Below, piece after piece: positions 53,123 through 62,102 of a stretch of 64,000 nt of DNA. Each line of letters begins with the position of its first letter. Position 1 is the first letter of the stretch. Where the stretch lies: the NCBI GenBank assembly GCA_910589015.1, contig CAJUSA010000005.1, positions 74,476 through 138,475 on the forward strand. Reading direction: 5' to 3'. The notes beneath the pieces are model-generated. The model worked only from the letters and a program-made list of their open reading frames with translations, was not told the DNA's origin and made no database searches. The DNA comes from an uncultured Christensenellaceae bacterium (GTDB lineage Bacteria > Bacillota > Clostridia > Christensenellales > Borkfalkiaceae). A program made the position numbers and the translations under genes.

Positions 53123-55573
53123 ATGCAACGCGAAGTTTATCTTATTTGCAATGCCCATATCGATCCTATGTGGTTATGGGAGTGGGAAGAGGGGGCGGCG
53201 GCGACGCTGTCTACGTTTCGCAGCGCTGCACGCTTGTGCGAAAAATACGGCACGTTCGTATTTAATCACAACGAAGCGCTTTTGTATCAGTGGATTGAGG
53301 AATACGAACCGTCTCTTTTTGAAAAAATCCAAAAATTGGTCCAAGAGGGAAAGTGGAATATTATGGGCGGCTGGTTCGATCAGCCCGATTGCAATTTGCC
53401 TTCGGGCGAGGGCTTTGTGCGCCAAATAACGGCGGGAAATGCGTATTTTGAAGAGAAATTCCAAAAGAAATCATTCGATACTGCGGTCAATTTCGATTCG
53501 TTCGGGCATTCGCGTGGACTTGTGCAGATTCTCGCCCAAAGCGGTTACCGCAATTATCTCGTTTGCCGTCCGATTCAGAGTCAGCTCGATATCCCAGATG
53601 AATTTATATGGGTGGGTTACGACCGTTCCGAGATTTACGTTCGCCGTCACTACGAACTTTATAACAGCCCTTTGGGCAAAGCGGCGCAGAAAATCGAGGG
53701 ATTGATCCGCGAAAAAAGCGAAAATCCGTTGATGATTCTTTGGGGCGTCGGGAATCACGGCGGCGGTCCGTCCGATCAGGATTTAAGCGATATCGAGTCG
53801 CTCACCGAAGCGCTGAAAAAAGAGGGAATCGTCATAAAGCACGCTATGCCGGAGGAATATTTTTCCGCGGCGAAAGCGCGCAATCGCTCGGTTGCGAAAA
53901 TCGAAAAATCACTCCGTCCCGCGCAAGTGGGTTGTTATACCTCGCAGGCGAAAATTAAAAAAGGTTACCGCCGTTTGGAAAACGAATTGCTCTTAACCGA
54001 AAAGATGTGTTCCGTGGCGGCGGAAAAGGGGTTGATGCAATTTCCGAGCACGCTTTTGAAAGAGGCGGAACGGGATATGCTGTTCGTGCAGTTTCACGAC
54101 ATTCTCCCTGGCAGCGGGATCAAAGAAGTGGAAGAAAAGGGCTTGCAACTTATCAGCCACGGCATTAAAATTTTGGCGGAATTAAAGGCAAAGGCGTATT
54201 TCGCGCTGTCGAATCTCATCTCTTATCAAGCTAACGGAAATTATCCTATCTTGGTTTATAACCCGCACCCGTATGAACGCGAGGTCGTCGTGGATTGTCA
54301 GTTCCAGCTTGCCGACCAGAATTGGACGGATACGTTCACCATGATGGACGTTTACAGCGGGGAAGAAAAATTACCTTCGCAGATAGAGAAAGAGAGCTGC
54401 AACCTCAATCTCGATTGGCGCAAGCGCGTCGTTTTCAAGGCGAAATTAAAGCCGATGAGCATGAATCTCTTCGAGTGCAGACCGCGTCTCGTTCCGTCGC
54501 GCGGAAATTTTGCGCTCGAACACGGCGTTTACTGCATGCAAGGGCTTTATCAGGTGGAAGTCGAAGCTGAAAACGGTTCGGTCGTCTGTTTGAAAAACGA
54601 CGGCGTCGATCTTTTTGAAAAATTTCCGTTCGGGCTGAGCGTTTTTTCGGATACGGAAGACGCTTGGGCGATGAGGGATTTTCAAGCAAAGCGGATCGGC
54701 GAAGAAATCGGCAATTTTACGCTCGTTTCCGAGGAAGAAAGCACGCGTTATTCGGGCGTGAAACAGGCGCTTCCCGCGCTGAGAATGGTGGAAAGCGGGC
54801 AGGTGCGCGACGTTCTCGAAGGCGTTTACGGTTTTCACTCTTCACGCGCCGTGATCCAATACGCTTTCTATAAGCAAATGAAGCGCGTCGATATCAAAAT
54901 CCGCGTTATGTTCGACGAAAAAGATAAGTGCTTAAAGCTGAAAATTCCGTTTGCCTTCCGCGGCGAATTGATCGGCGAGCAGGCGTTCGGCGCCGAAACG
55001 CTGAGGATGGACGGAGGCGAGGACGCGTTCCACAAATGGTGTTTGTATCGCGGCGCAGAACAGTGCGTAGGCATCGTCAATAAGGGAACGTATGCGGCAA
55101 GTTTTGAAAAGAATACGCTCTATCTCAATTTGTTGCGGACGCCCGCTTATACGGGACATCCGATCGACGAGCGCGAGATTTTGCAACAAGACCGTTATAC
55201 GGAACGCATGGATGCGGGAGAAAGCGAATTCGATTTTTCCGTATTCTTCGGCGAAACGGCGCAGGATATCGCCGTTCAGGCAGAGATGCTCAACCAACCG
55301 CCCATGGCGCTTTCTTTCTTCCCGAACGGGCAGGGCGGCGATTCGCCGTTTATGAACGTGGGCGGCGGCGTGCTGCTGTCGGCGTTATACCGCGAGGGTG
55401 AAAACAATTATATGCGTCTCTTTAACCCGTCAGCGCAAACGGCGGAATGTAAAATAGAAATTCCTTCCCGCCGTATCGCGGAAACGGTACCATTCGGCGC
55501 ATATCAGGTAAAAACGTTTCTGATCGGAAACGGAATATTGCAACCGGTTAATTTCAAAGGGGAAAAAATATGA
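53123..55573 (+). CDS. GH38 family alpha-mannosidase
   Basis: This 816-residue protein has no signal peptide, so it is cytoplasmic. The zinc-binding start ICNAHIDPMWLWEWEEG (H12, D14) and the nucleophile region VNFDSFGHSRG (D125) are diagnostic of GH38, a retaining zinc enzyme. FHDILPGSGIKEVEE is the conserved mid-domain motif. It would remove alpha-mannose from imported oligosaccharides. It follows the lipoprotein pair by 7 bases and overlaps the esterase gene by 4 bases. Confidence 0.93.
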   Translation: MQREVYLICNAHIDPMWLWEWEEGAAATLSTFRSAARLCEKYGTFVFNHNEALLYQWIEEYEPSLFEKIQKLVQEGKWNIMGGWFDQPDCNLPSGEGFVRQITAGNAYFEEKFQKKSFDTAVNFDSFGHSRGLVQILAQSGYRNYLVCRPIQSQLDIPDEFIWVGYDRSEIYVRRHYELYNSPLGKAAQKIEGLIREKSENPLMILWGVGNHGGGPSDQDLSDIESLTEALKKEGIVIKHAMPEEYFSAAKARNRSVAKIEKSLRPAQVGCYTSQAKIKKGYRRLENELLLTEKMCSVAAEKGLMQFPSTLLKEAERDMLFVQFHDILPGSGIKEVEEKGLQLISHGIKILAELKAKAYFALSNLISYQANGNYPILVYNPHPYEREVVVDCQFQLADQNWTDTFTMMDVYSGEEKLPSQIEKESCNLNLDWRKRVVFKAKLKPMSMNLFECRPRLVPSRGNFALEHGVYCMQGLYQVEVEAENGSVVCLKNDGVDLFEKFPFGLSVFSDTEDAWAMRDFQAKRIGEEIGNFTLVSEEESTRYSGVKQALPALRMVESGQVRDVLEGVYGFHSSRAVIQYAFYKQMKRVDIKIRVMFDEKDKCLKLKIPFAFRGELIGEQAFGAETLRMDGGEDAFHKWCLYRGAEQCVGIVNKGTYAASFEKNTLYLNLLRTPAYTGHPIDEREILQQDRYTERMDAGESEFDFSVFFGETAQDIAVQAEMLNQPPMALSFFPNGQGGDSPFMNVGGGVLLSALYREGENNYMRLFNPSAQTAECKIEIPSRRIAETVPFGAYQVKTFLIGNGILQPVNFKGEKI

Positions 55574-56904
55574 AAAAAGCGGCGGTTTTTTTATTGTGTG
55601 CAGTGTCGGTTTTAGGTCTTTGCGCTTGCAATCATGCGAATGCGGGCGATAAGCCGAACGGACCCGACAAAGAACAGACGGAGCAATATAAGTTTCAGGA
55701 AAGAACGATCAAAACGGACGGTCAAACGTACACAGACGGTTTGATTTCTTATCCTTCCTCGCTTTGGAATACGCCCGAATGGGAGTACTGTTCCGATCTC
55801 AATTTCGGCGGCGTGGGAGAAGTAAAGGGAATTTTTTATACTTCTCCGATCAAATACAATGGTAAGCCCACGAAAATTGCCGCCTATATCGGATTTCCGC
55901 AAGGTGCTTCGCAATCGTCGAAAGTGCCGGCGCTCGTGCTCGTTCACGGCGGACTCGGTACGGCTGTACCCGATTGGGTAAAATATTGGAACGATTTAGG
56001 CTTTGCGGCAATTTCGATCGATACGGAAGGCGCCGAACCCGTGGCGGGCGTAAGCAACTATAACTGCAAGCATATCGAACAAAACCGATATGCGGGCGAC
56101 GAGCAGTATTCCAACGGACCGACAAACAACGGTTTCAGCGATTATAACGAGGATATCGAAAACCAGTGGTTTTATCATGCGACTTCGGCTACGATTTTGG
56201 CATGTTCGCTCATAAGCTCCTTCGATTGCGTTGATACGCAAAAGATCGGCGTCACAGGAATTTCCTGGGGCGGCATGATCACCAACGTGGTTGCAGGATA
56301 CGACGATCGGTTTTCGTTTGCGATGCCCGTATACGGCGCGCTCTCGTTGACGCAATCCTGTTCGGGTTTCGCTACTATTTATCCGACGGGCGGCGATCAA
56401 ATTTCTGCAAAGCGTTGGGATACGTTAGAGCCGTTAAAGCAATCGAATTGCAAGGTTTTCAACGTGAACAGCATAAACGATCAGGCATTTTCTTTCGATG
56501 CGTCGAGCCGCTGTTCCGAAGCTTGCACCGGCTTTGTTTTGTTCAAAAGAACGTTCCCTCACGGACAGGAATACGGTGCGTACGAAACGAACCTTCCCAT
56601 GTTCGCCAAGTATTTTTGCGGCATGGAGAGCGAGTATGTAGAAGTGATGCAACATCCTACAAAAGAAGATCCCACGCTCAAATTGCGCCCGTACGGCGAA
56701 GCGAAGATCGACAAGATTACTATTCGTTATACTTCTTCGCCGCTTCCCAACAAAAACGCGCAATGGAAAGGCAGAACGGTGAACGTTGTAGACGGCGTTT
56801 TCGGTTATGATCTTACGATCCCCGCCGAAACGACTTATTTCTATGTGCAAATTACCTATAATAATAATTTGGAAGTTTCGACCTATCTCGTAAAAAACGC
56901 TTAA
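55570..56904 (+). CDS. Alpha/beta hydrolase lipoprotein, acetyl-esterase-like
   Basis: This 444-residue protein has a lipoprotein signal (LCAVSVLGLCAC). The alpha/beta hydrolase core has the oxyanion segment LVLVHGGLGTAV, the nucleophile elbow GISWGG (S232), a likely acid in SINDQAFSFDAS and the His in TFPHGQEYG. It resembles bacterial acetyl-xylan-esterase-type hydrolases acting on acylated glycans. It would work on the cell surface. It overlaps the mannosidase stop by 4 bases. Confidence 0.88.
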   Translation: MKKAAVFLLCAVSVLGLCACNHANAGDKPNGPDKEQTEQYKFQERTIKTDGQTYTDGLISYPSSLWNTPEWEYCSDLNFGGVGEVKGIFYTSPIKYNGKPTKIAAYIGFPQGASQSSKVPALVLVHGGLGTAVPDWVKYWNDLGFAAISIDTEGAEPVAGVSNYNCKHIEQNRYAGDEQYSNGPTNNGFSDYNEDIENQWFYHATSATILACSLISSFDCVDTQKIGVTGISWGGMITNVVAGYDDRFSFAMPVYGALSLTQSCSGFATIYPTGGDQISAKRWDTLEPLKQSNCKVFNVNSINDQAFSFDASSRCSEACTGFVLFKRTFPHGQEYGAYETNLPMFAKYFCGMESEYVEVMQHPTKEDPTLKLRPYGEAKIDKITIRYTSSPLPNKNAQWKGRTVNVVDGVFGYDLTIPAETTYFYVQITYNNNLEVSTYLVKNA

Positions 56905-56914
56905 GGGAGTAGAC

Positions 56915-58195
56915 ATGAATAGAAAGTTTTGTGGTATAAGATTAGCGGCGATTGTGGTCTGCGGGTTGATATTTTCGCTCGCGGCTGCGTGTGCTACGCC
57001 CGACGGCGGAAAAAATGACGAAGGCGATGAAGAACAAAAGCTTTTGACGATAGAGGAAATTATGTCGCAGTACAGCGCAGCATCTTTGAAATGCGATAAA
57101 TATTCTTTGACGAAATATACGAAGCCCTATTGGGCAAGTCAGATAATATATAACGAAACGGTTTGCTTTTACGAAGACGATGGCGCCGTTGCCGATAAAA
57201 AGCTGATGTATAAACCCGCAAAGATTTTAGAGGTGCGAAGTTATGATCTGAAAACGCTATATGCGGAGGGAACGGATTACGAAATGACCGAAGAGGGTTT
57301 GCGTTACATAGAGGGTTCTGCTATTCCCACAACGAATTTTGATTATTACTATCTCGACGCGCCTCTCGATGCGAATGCGGCATTCCGTTCGGAAAAGTAT
57401 CCCGAAAAATATGTGGCTTACGAGGAATTCGCGCGCTTTCCGAGCAAAACGGTGTGCGTTACCTACATCAGAACGGAGGAATGGAGCGGTCCCGAGCAGC
57501 CTTATTCCGAAAAACTTTCTGTTTTAGAGCAGAAGCTCGAAAAGAAAGAAAACGTTACGCTGCTCTTCTACGGTGACAGTATCATGGAAGGGTGCAACGC
57601 CAGCGGTTTCCGTAATATCGAACCGAAAATGCCGCGGCTTTCCGATTTGGTGACGAAGAAACTTTCCTCTTTTTACGGTTATAACGGCGATACGGAAATT
57701 ACGGCGCACAACACTGCCGTGGGCGGGTGGCTCAGCTCTACGGGCGTGGAACGCTGGAAGAAGCAAAACGACGGGATCGTGCCTGATCTGCTCGTTCTTC
57801 ATTTCGGATGTAACGACGGAACGTTCAGTGTTTCTCCGGAATCGGTAACAGCAAATCTTCGTAATATGATCAACAAAGCTTTGGCGCTCAATCCGGATTG
57901 CGCGATTATTGTTTTCTCTTCGACCGTTCCCAATACCGATGCGTACACTTCCGAAACCGAAGCGGTCGTAAGAAAATTTTATAATAATCAAGACGTTTAC
58001 GAAGATTATTTTTGCGATTTGGTAAACGAGTTCGACCATGCTTTTTGCGTAAAAGTAACGACGTTCCAAAAATGGTTGATGGAACGCAAGGATTTTATCG
58101 ACATCAGCGCAAGCAATATTTCACATCCCAACGATTTCTTTGCGCGTTATTTAGCGCAATCTATTCTATCGGCGATCATAAAAAATTATAATTGA
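56915..58195 (+). CDS. SGNH/GDSL hydrolase lipoprotein
   Basis: This 426-residue protein has a lipobox near residue 27 (SLAAAC), a beta-rich N-terminal domain of about 200 residues, and a C-terminal SGNH domain: block I LLFYGDSIMEG (S222), block II glycine in NTAVGGWLS, block III LHFGCNDGTFS (N) and a final His in NISHPNDFF. SGNH enzymes deacetylate many polysaccharides. Together with the preceding hydrolase it suggests that the target glycan is O-acetylated. AGGGAG precedes the ATG. Confidence 0.92.
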   Translation: MNRKFCGIRLAAIVVCGLIFSLAAACATPDGGKNDEGDEEQKLLTIEEIMSQYSAASLKCDKYSLTKYTKPYWASQIIYNETVCFYEDDGAVADKKLMYKPAKILEVRSYDLKTLYAEGTDYEMTEEGLRYIEGSAIPTTNFDYYYLDAPLDANAAFRSEKYPEKYVAYEEFARFPSKTVCVTYIRTEEWSGPEQPYSEKLSVLEQKLEKKENVTLLFYGDSIMEGCNASGFRNIEPKMPRLSDLVTKKLSSFYGYNGDTEITAHNTAVGGWLSSTGVERWKKQNDGIVPDLLVLHFGCNDGTFSVSPESVTANLRNMINKALALNPDCAIIVFSSTVPNTDAYTSETEAVVRKFYNNQDVYEDYFCDLVNEFDHAFCVKVTTFQKWLMERKDFIDISASNISHPNDFFARYLAQSILSAIIKNYN

Positions 58196-58209
58196 TTGAT
58201 TACAATTTT

Positions 58210-59160
58210 ATGAAAGAAAGATATTATATCGGATTGGATATCGGCGGCACGAAATGCGCGATGACGTTTGCGCAAATCGATGATGAACCGAACATTTTGT
58301 GCAAAGAGAGCTTTGCGACCGAAGGGCATTCGCCCGAAGAAACTTTGTCGCTATTTTCGAAGTTTATCCGAAAGCATGAAAAGATGGGACTTTCGGGCAT
58401 CGGTATCAGCTGCGGCGGACCGCTCGACAGCAAACGGGGGGTAATCATGTCGCCTCCAAGCCTTTCGGATTGGAAAGATATTCCCGTCGTAAATTATTTT
58501 CGCGATGAATTTCACGTTCCCGTTTATTTGCAGAACGACGCCAACGCCTGCGCGGTCGCCGAATGGAAGTTCGGCGCGGGAAAGGGGACGTCGAATATGA
58601 TTTTCCTCACGTTCGGAACGGGACTCGGCGCGGGACTCATTCTCAATGGGAAGCTTTACAGCGGCGCAAATGACAACGCAGGCGAGATCGGGCATGTTCG
58701 TTTGACGGATGAAGGACCGTATGGCTATTACAAATACGGTTCCTGCGAGGGGTATTGCAGCGGCGGCGGAATTGCGCGGTTAGCGCGGTTAATGCGAAAC
58801 GCGCGGTGCGGCGATAACGTCGGGCAGAATATAACGCAGTCGGAAAGCGAACGCCTTACGGCAAAAGAACTTGCCGAACGTGCGCGGCAAGGCGATGAAT
58901 TTGCTCTGTCCGTGTTTCGGGAAAGCGGCAAAATGTTCGGGAGAACGTTGAGTATTCTCGTCGATCTAATCAATCCCGAAAAAATCATAGTCGGCGGTGT
59001 GTATATGCGCGCGGGCGATCTTCTGTTCCCGGAAGCAGATAAGGTAATGCGGCATGAATGTCTTTCTTACAGCTATCATGCCGTTTCGGTCGAGCCTGCC
59101 GGTTTAGGAGAAAACGTCGGCGATTACGCCGCCCTTGCAGTCGCACGGGGCGATTTCTGA
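58210..59160 (+). CDS. ROK family sugar kinase
   Basis: This protein of about 316 residues has the ATP motif IGLDIGGTKCAM, substrate motif LQNDANACAVAEW, phosphate motif FGTGLGAGLI, and the NAGEIGHVRL histidine. The usual ROK zinc motif CxCGxxGCxE is altered to CEGYCSGGG. No DNA-binding domain is present, so it is a kinase, not a repressor. Start is uncertain: TTG 58192 or ATG 58210; neither has a good ribosome site. With the following isomerase it would phosphorylate and isomerise a hexose. Confidence 0.9.
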   Translation: MKERYYIGLDIGGTKCAMTFAQIDDEPNILCKESFATEGHSPEETLSLFSKFIRKHEKMGLSGIGISCGGPLDSKRGVIMSPPSLSDWKDIPVVNYFRDEFHVPVYLQNDANACAVAEWKFGAGKGTSNMIFLTFGTGLGAGLILNGKLYSGANDNAGEIGHVRLTDEGPYGYYKYGSCEGYCSGGGIARLARLMRNARCGDNVGQNITQSESERLTAKELAERARQGDEFALSVFRESGKMFGRTLSILVDLINPEKIIVGGVYMRAGDLLFPEADKVMRHECLSYSYHAVSVEPAGLGENVGDYAALAVARGDF

Positions 59161-59205
59161 CGGAAAGGGTTAGGTCTTAAAATTTCAGAGAAAGGAGAAA
59201 CAAAT

Positions 59206-59784
59206 ATGAAAACGGTAAAAGAAAAATATTTAGTCGTCGGCGCGGATTTTGCAGGGTATCCGCTGAAAGAAACGGTGTGCGAACATTTGCGCAAAAAAGG
59301 TTGGAAGATCGAGGATCTCGGTGTGAAAGAGGATAGCGATCCGAACGATACCGAAAATATGTTTCACCGTGTGGGACTGCGCGTAGGGGCGAAGATCAGC
59401 GAAGGAGAATACGAGCGCGCTCTCATTTTCTGCGGCACAGGCATGGGGATTCATATTGCCGCGAGCAAGTGTCCGCATGTGCATGCGGGCGTCGTGGAGA
59501 GTCTGCCTGCCGCGGTCAGAGCGATCACAGGCAATGGGGTGAACGTTTTAGCCATGGGCGCCTTCTACGTCGCGCCGCAAACGGCGTGCGACATAGCGGA
59601 CGCATATCTTGCCAATTCGCTTGGCAGCGGCTGGGAATGGTGGCACAACTTTTACGAGTTCCATAAGCTTGCGATCGACGAATTGGAATCGTTCGATTAT
59701 GAAACATACAAGGCGAACGGATTTAAGATGGAGCATTTAGGTGATTACGACTTAACGCTCGACTTTGACAAAAAACCCGAATAA
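59206..59784 (+). CDS. RpiB/LacAB family sugar-phosphate isomerase
   Basis: This 192-residue protein has VVGADFAGYPLKETV, the catalytic cysteine and anion loop in ALIFCGTGMGIHIAASK and NVLAMGAF. It matches RpiB-type aldose/ketose phosphate isomerases but carries about 40 extra residues at the C-terminus (HNFYEFHKLAIDELESFDYE). RpiB-like enzymes can act on ribose-5-P, allose-6-P or galactose-6-P. Placed next to a ROK kinase, a hexose phosphate is the likely substrate. AAAGGAGAA precedes the ATG. Confidence 0.9.
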   Translation: MKTVKEKYLVVGADFAGYPLKETVCEHLRKKGWKIEDLGVKEDSDPNDTENMFHRVGLRVGAKISEGEYERALIFCGTGMGIHIAASKCPHVHAGVVESLPAAVRAITGNGVNVLAMGAFYVAPQTACDIADAYLANSLGSGWEWWHNFYEFHKLAIDELESFDYETYKANGFKMEHLGDYDLTLDFDKKPE

Positions 59785-59814
59785 AAAAAGACGCTCGGGA
59801 AATCAGACGGCGGA

Positions 59815-60477
59815 ATGGTAAATATGAAAACGGGAACGGAAAAAATATTAGAGGAAACGATCGTCCGTTATTCTGCGCTGAAAGGCGAAAAAGAAAATCT
59901 TTTAACGGCGTTCGAGACGATCAAAAAAAGCTTTGAAGAGGGCGGAAAACTGTACTTATGCGGAAACGGAGGCAGCGCTTCCGATTGCGAGCATATCGCA
60001 GGCGAACTCTTAAAAAGTTTCAAAATTCCCCGTCCGCTCGAAGGGGATTGCGCCGCTTTATTTGATCCGTACGGAGAGGACGGCAAGGCACTTGCAGAGC
60101 GTTTGGAAGGCGGCTTGCCCGCGATTTCTCTTTGCGGTCATCCTGCTTTTTCCACGGCGTTTGTAAACGATAAGGATCCGTATTTCGGATTTGCGCAACA
60201 GATAAACGTTTGGTGCACACCGAATGATGTCTTGCTTGCAATCTCCACGTCGGGAAACTCGAAAAACTGTGTGTATGCGGTTATCGCGGCAAAGGCGAAA
60301 AACATGAAAGTGGTTTTTCTCGGCGGAGGCAACGGCGGAAGGATGAAAGATATTGCCGACGTTTCCATCGTTGTCCCCGAGCGTGAAACCTATAAGGTTC
60401 AGGAATTGCATTTGCCTGTGTATCACTGTATATGTGCTATGTTGGAGCATGAATTTTTCTATCGTGAAAAATACTAA
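59815..60477 (+). CDS. SIS domain protein, GmhA-like phosphoheptose isomerase family
   Basis: This 220-residue protein has the SIS signature YLCGNGGSASDCEHIAGELLKSF and LAISTSGNSKNCVYA, as in GmhA and DiaA. GmhA turns sedoheptulose-7-P into heptose-7-P. No other heptose pathway genes are near; in this catabolic locus it could instead isomerise or bind another sugar phosphate. An alternative ATG is at 59824. It converges with the LysR gene without an obvious terminator. Confidence 0.88.
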   Translation: MVNMKTGTEKILEETIVRYSALKGEKENLLTAFETIKKSFEEGGKLYLCGNGGSASDCEHIAGELLKSFKIPRPLEGDCAALFDPYGEDGKALAERLEGGLPAISLCGHPAFSTAFVNDKDPYFGFAQQINVWCTPNDVLLAISTSGNSKNCVYAVIAAKAKNMKVVFLGGGNGGRMKDIADVSIVVPERETYKVQELHLPVYHCICAMLEHEFFYREKY

Positions 60478-60508
60478 GTCGTATCGTAAGGTGAAAATAT
60501 TTATCTTG

Positions 60509-61384
60509 TTACAAACTTTCCTGCAAACGATTTATAAATATTTCCGCACATTTCGGGAATACCTGATATTTTTTCCATGCGATATCAAGGTGCGATATAA
60601 GTTCGGGGAAAAGCGGTCTGAAACACAAATTTGAATTGCCCGACGTGTTGATTATTTTATCAAGTCCTACGGCTATTCCCAACCCCTGTTCTACGAGTAT
60701 GGAAGCATTGTATAAAAGATTATAGGTTGCTACGATATTGAGTTCTTCGGATTTTTTGCGGAACCAATCCGTTATGATACTTTTACCGAGAGATTGCTCG
60801 GAACGAATTATCGGCTTATCCCATAAATCTTCGGGTGTTATAAATTCTTTTGAACTAAGCGGATCGTCCTTACGCATAAGCACGCCCCAAGTATCGTAGA
60901 GCGGTAATCGAAGATAATCGTATTTGCTTAAATCGAACGGCTCGATAAATATTCCGAAGTCGATAAGTCCTTTATCGAGTTTTTCGGAAACGGTAGAACT
61001 GTCGCCGCTGAATAAGTGGTATTTTACGTTCGGATAATCGCGCCGCACGGAATGTGCCGCTTTCGCTATCAGTTCCATAACGTAACTTTCGCCGCCGCCG
61101 ATATAGATGTCGCCGCTCACGTCCGAAACGGGCGCATTGAGTTCCGCTTCTGTTTGGTTATACAATTCTATAATTTCTTCCGCACGTTTACGAAGCCACT
61201 GTCCCGTTGCGGTAAGCGTGATTTTTTTATTGCCTCGAATAAATAATTGCTTTCCTATCTCTTTTTCAAGATTTTGCATTTGCCGAGATAAATTCGGTTG
61301 CGTAGCGTACAACACTTCCGCCGCTTTGGATATGCTCTGTTCCCGCGCAACCGCCAAAAAGTATTTAAGTTCCCGAAGTTCCAT
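60509..61384 (-). CDS. LysR family transcriptional regulator
   Basis: This 291-residue protein has the N-terminal LysR helix-turn-helix (LKYFLAVAREQSISKAAEVL, ATQPNLSRQMQNLEKEIG) and a co-inducer domain with GDIYIGGGESYVMEL. It is divergent from the acetyltransferase-dehydrogenase pair, which is the usual arrangement of a LysR gene and its target. Ribosome site AAAGGA precedes the ATG. Confidence 0.95.
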   Translation of the reverse strand: MELRELKYFLAVAREQSISKAAEVLYATQPNLSRQMQNLEKEIGKQLFIRGNKKITLTATGQWLRKRAEEIIELYNQTEAELNAPVSDVSGDIYIGGGESYVMELIAKAAHSVRRDYPNVKYHLFSGDSSTVSEKLDKGLIDFGIFIEPFDLSKYDYLRLPLYDTWGVLMRKDDPLSSKEFITPEDLWDKPIIRSEQSLGKSIITDWFRKKSEELNIVATYNLLYNASILVEQGLGIAVGLDKIINTSGNSNLCFRPLFPELISHLDIAWKKYQVFPKCAEIFINRLQESL

Positions 61385-61395
61385 TGTAACACCGT

Positions 61396-61436
61396 CCTTT
61401 GCAATAATAATAACACAAAGGAGTTATGCGTGTCAA
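61396..61436 (-). promoter_or_regulatory. lysR promoter with an overlapping inverted repeat
   Basis: On the minus strand TTGACA (61436-61431) and TTATTA (61413-61408) are 17 bases apart. CCTTTG (61396-61401) and CAAAGG (61416-61421) form an inverted repeat that spans the -10 box, a possible autoregulatory site. Confidence 0.6.
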
Positions 61437-61464
61437 TTATAGCAAAGGTATAAAATATAAGTAT

Positions 61465-61493
61465 TTGACATATAGACAAACAAGACTTAAAAT
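61465..61493 (+). promoter_or_regulatory. Promoter of the acetyltransferase-dehydrogenase operon
   Basis: TTGACA at 61465-61470 and TAAAAT at 61488-61493 are 17 bases apart. It is about 30 bases from the lysR promoter, facing away. Confidence 0.75.
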
Positions 61494-61517
61494 ATTCGTG
61501 TGGATTGCGGAGGATTT

Positions 61518-62102
61518 ATGAACACGGTAGAATTCAAAGAAGCAATAAAAAAACGAACGTATATCGTAGCAAATTCCGAAATGCACTTGCATATGCACGA
61601 AATGGCGCAACGCGCCCTCAAAATAACGTCGCAAATGAACAACGGATATAAAACGCCCGACGAATTAAGGGAATTGTTTGCCGAATTGATAGGGCAAGAA
61701 CTTGATGAAGGCTTTTCGCTGTTTCCGCCTTTTAACGCCGATTACGGGCGCAACATTCGTGTCGGCAAAAACGTATTCATCAATTCGGGTTGCTGTTTTC
61801 AGGATCAGGGCGGAATCGAAATCGGCGACAATGCGCTCATAGGTCAGCAGGTTGTAATAGCAACTCTTAATCACGATTTACAGCCCGACAAGCGCGGTAA
61901 TATGTTTCCCGTCCCCGTGAAAATAGGGAATAACGTGTGGATAGGTGCAAAGGCAACGATATTGCCCGGCGTAACAATAGGAAACGGCGCAGTTATAGCC
62001 GCAGGCGCGGTCGTCACGAAAGACGTGCCCGAAAATACGGTAGTTGCGGGCATTCCCGCCCGTATCATAAAGAATATACAAGATAGGAGAACAAAAATAT
62101 GA
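61518..62102 (+). CDS. Left-handed beta-helix O-acetyltransferase (maltose/galactoside acetyltransferase-like)
   Basis: This 194-residue protein has the N-terminal helical part (MALAT-like) and hexapeptide repeats (FINSGCCFQDQGGIEIGDNA, IGNNVWIGAKATILPGVTIG, NGAVIAAGAVVTKDVPENTV) with the catalytic His in ATLNHDLQPDKR. Family members acetylate sugars with acetyl-CoA. GGAGG at 61510-61514 selects ATG 61518 over an upstream GTG. Its codon use is more AT-rich than the dehydrogenase it overlaps. Confidence 0.93.
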   Translation: MNTVEFKEAIKKRTYIVANSEMHLHMHEMAQRALKITSQMNNGYKTPDELRELFAELIGQELDEGFSLFPPFNADYGRNIRVGKNVFINSGCCFQDQGGIEIGDNALIGQQVVIATLNHDLQPDKRGNMFPVPVKIGNNVWIGAKATILPGVTIGNGAVIAAGAVVTKDVPENTVVAGIPARIIKNIQDRRTKI

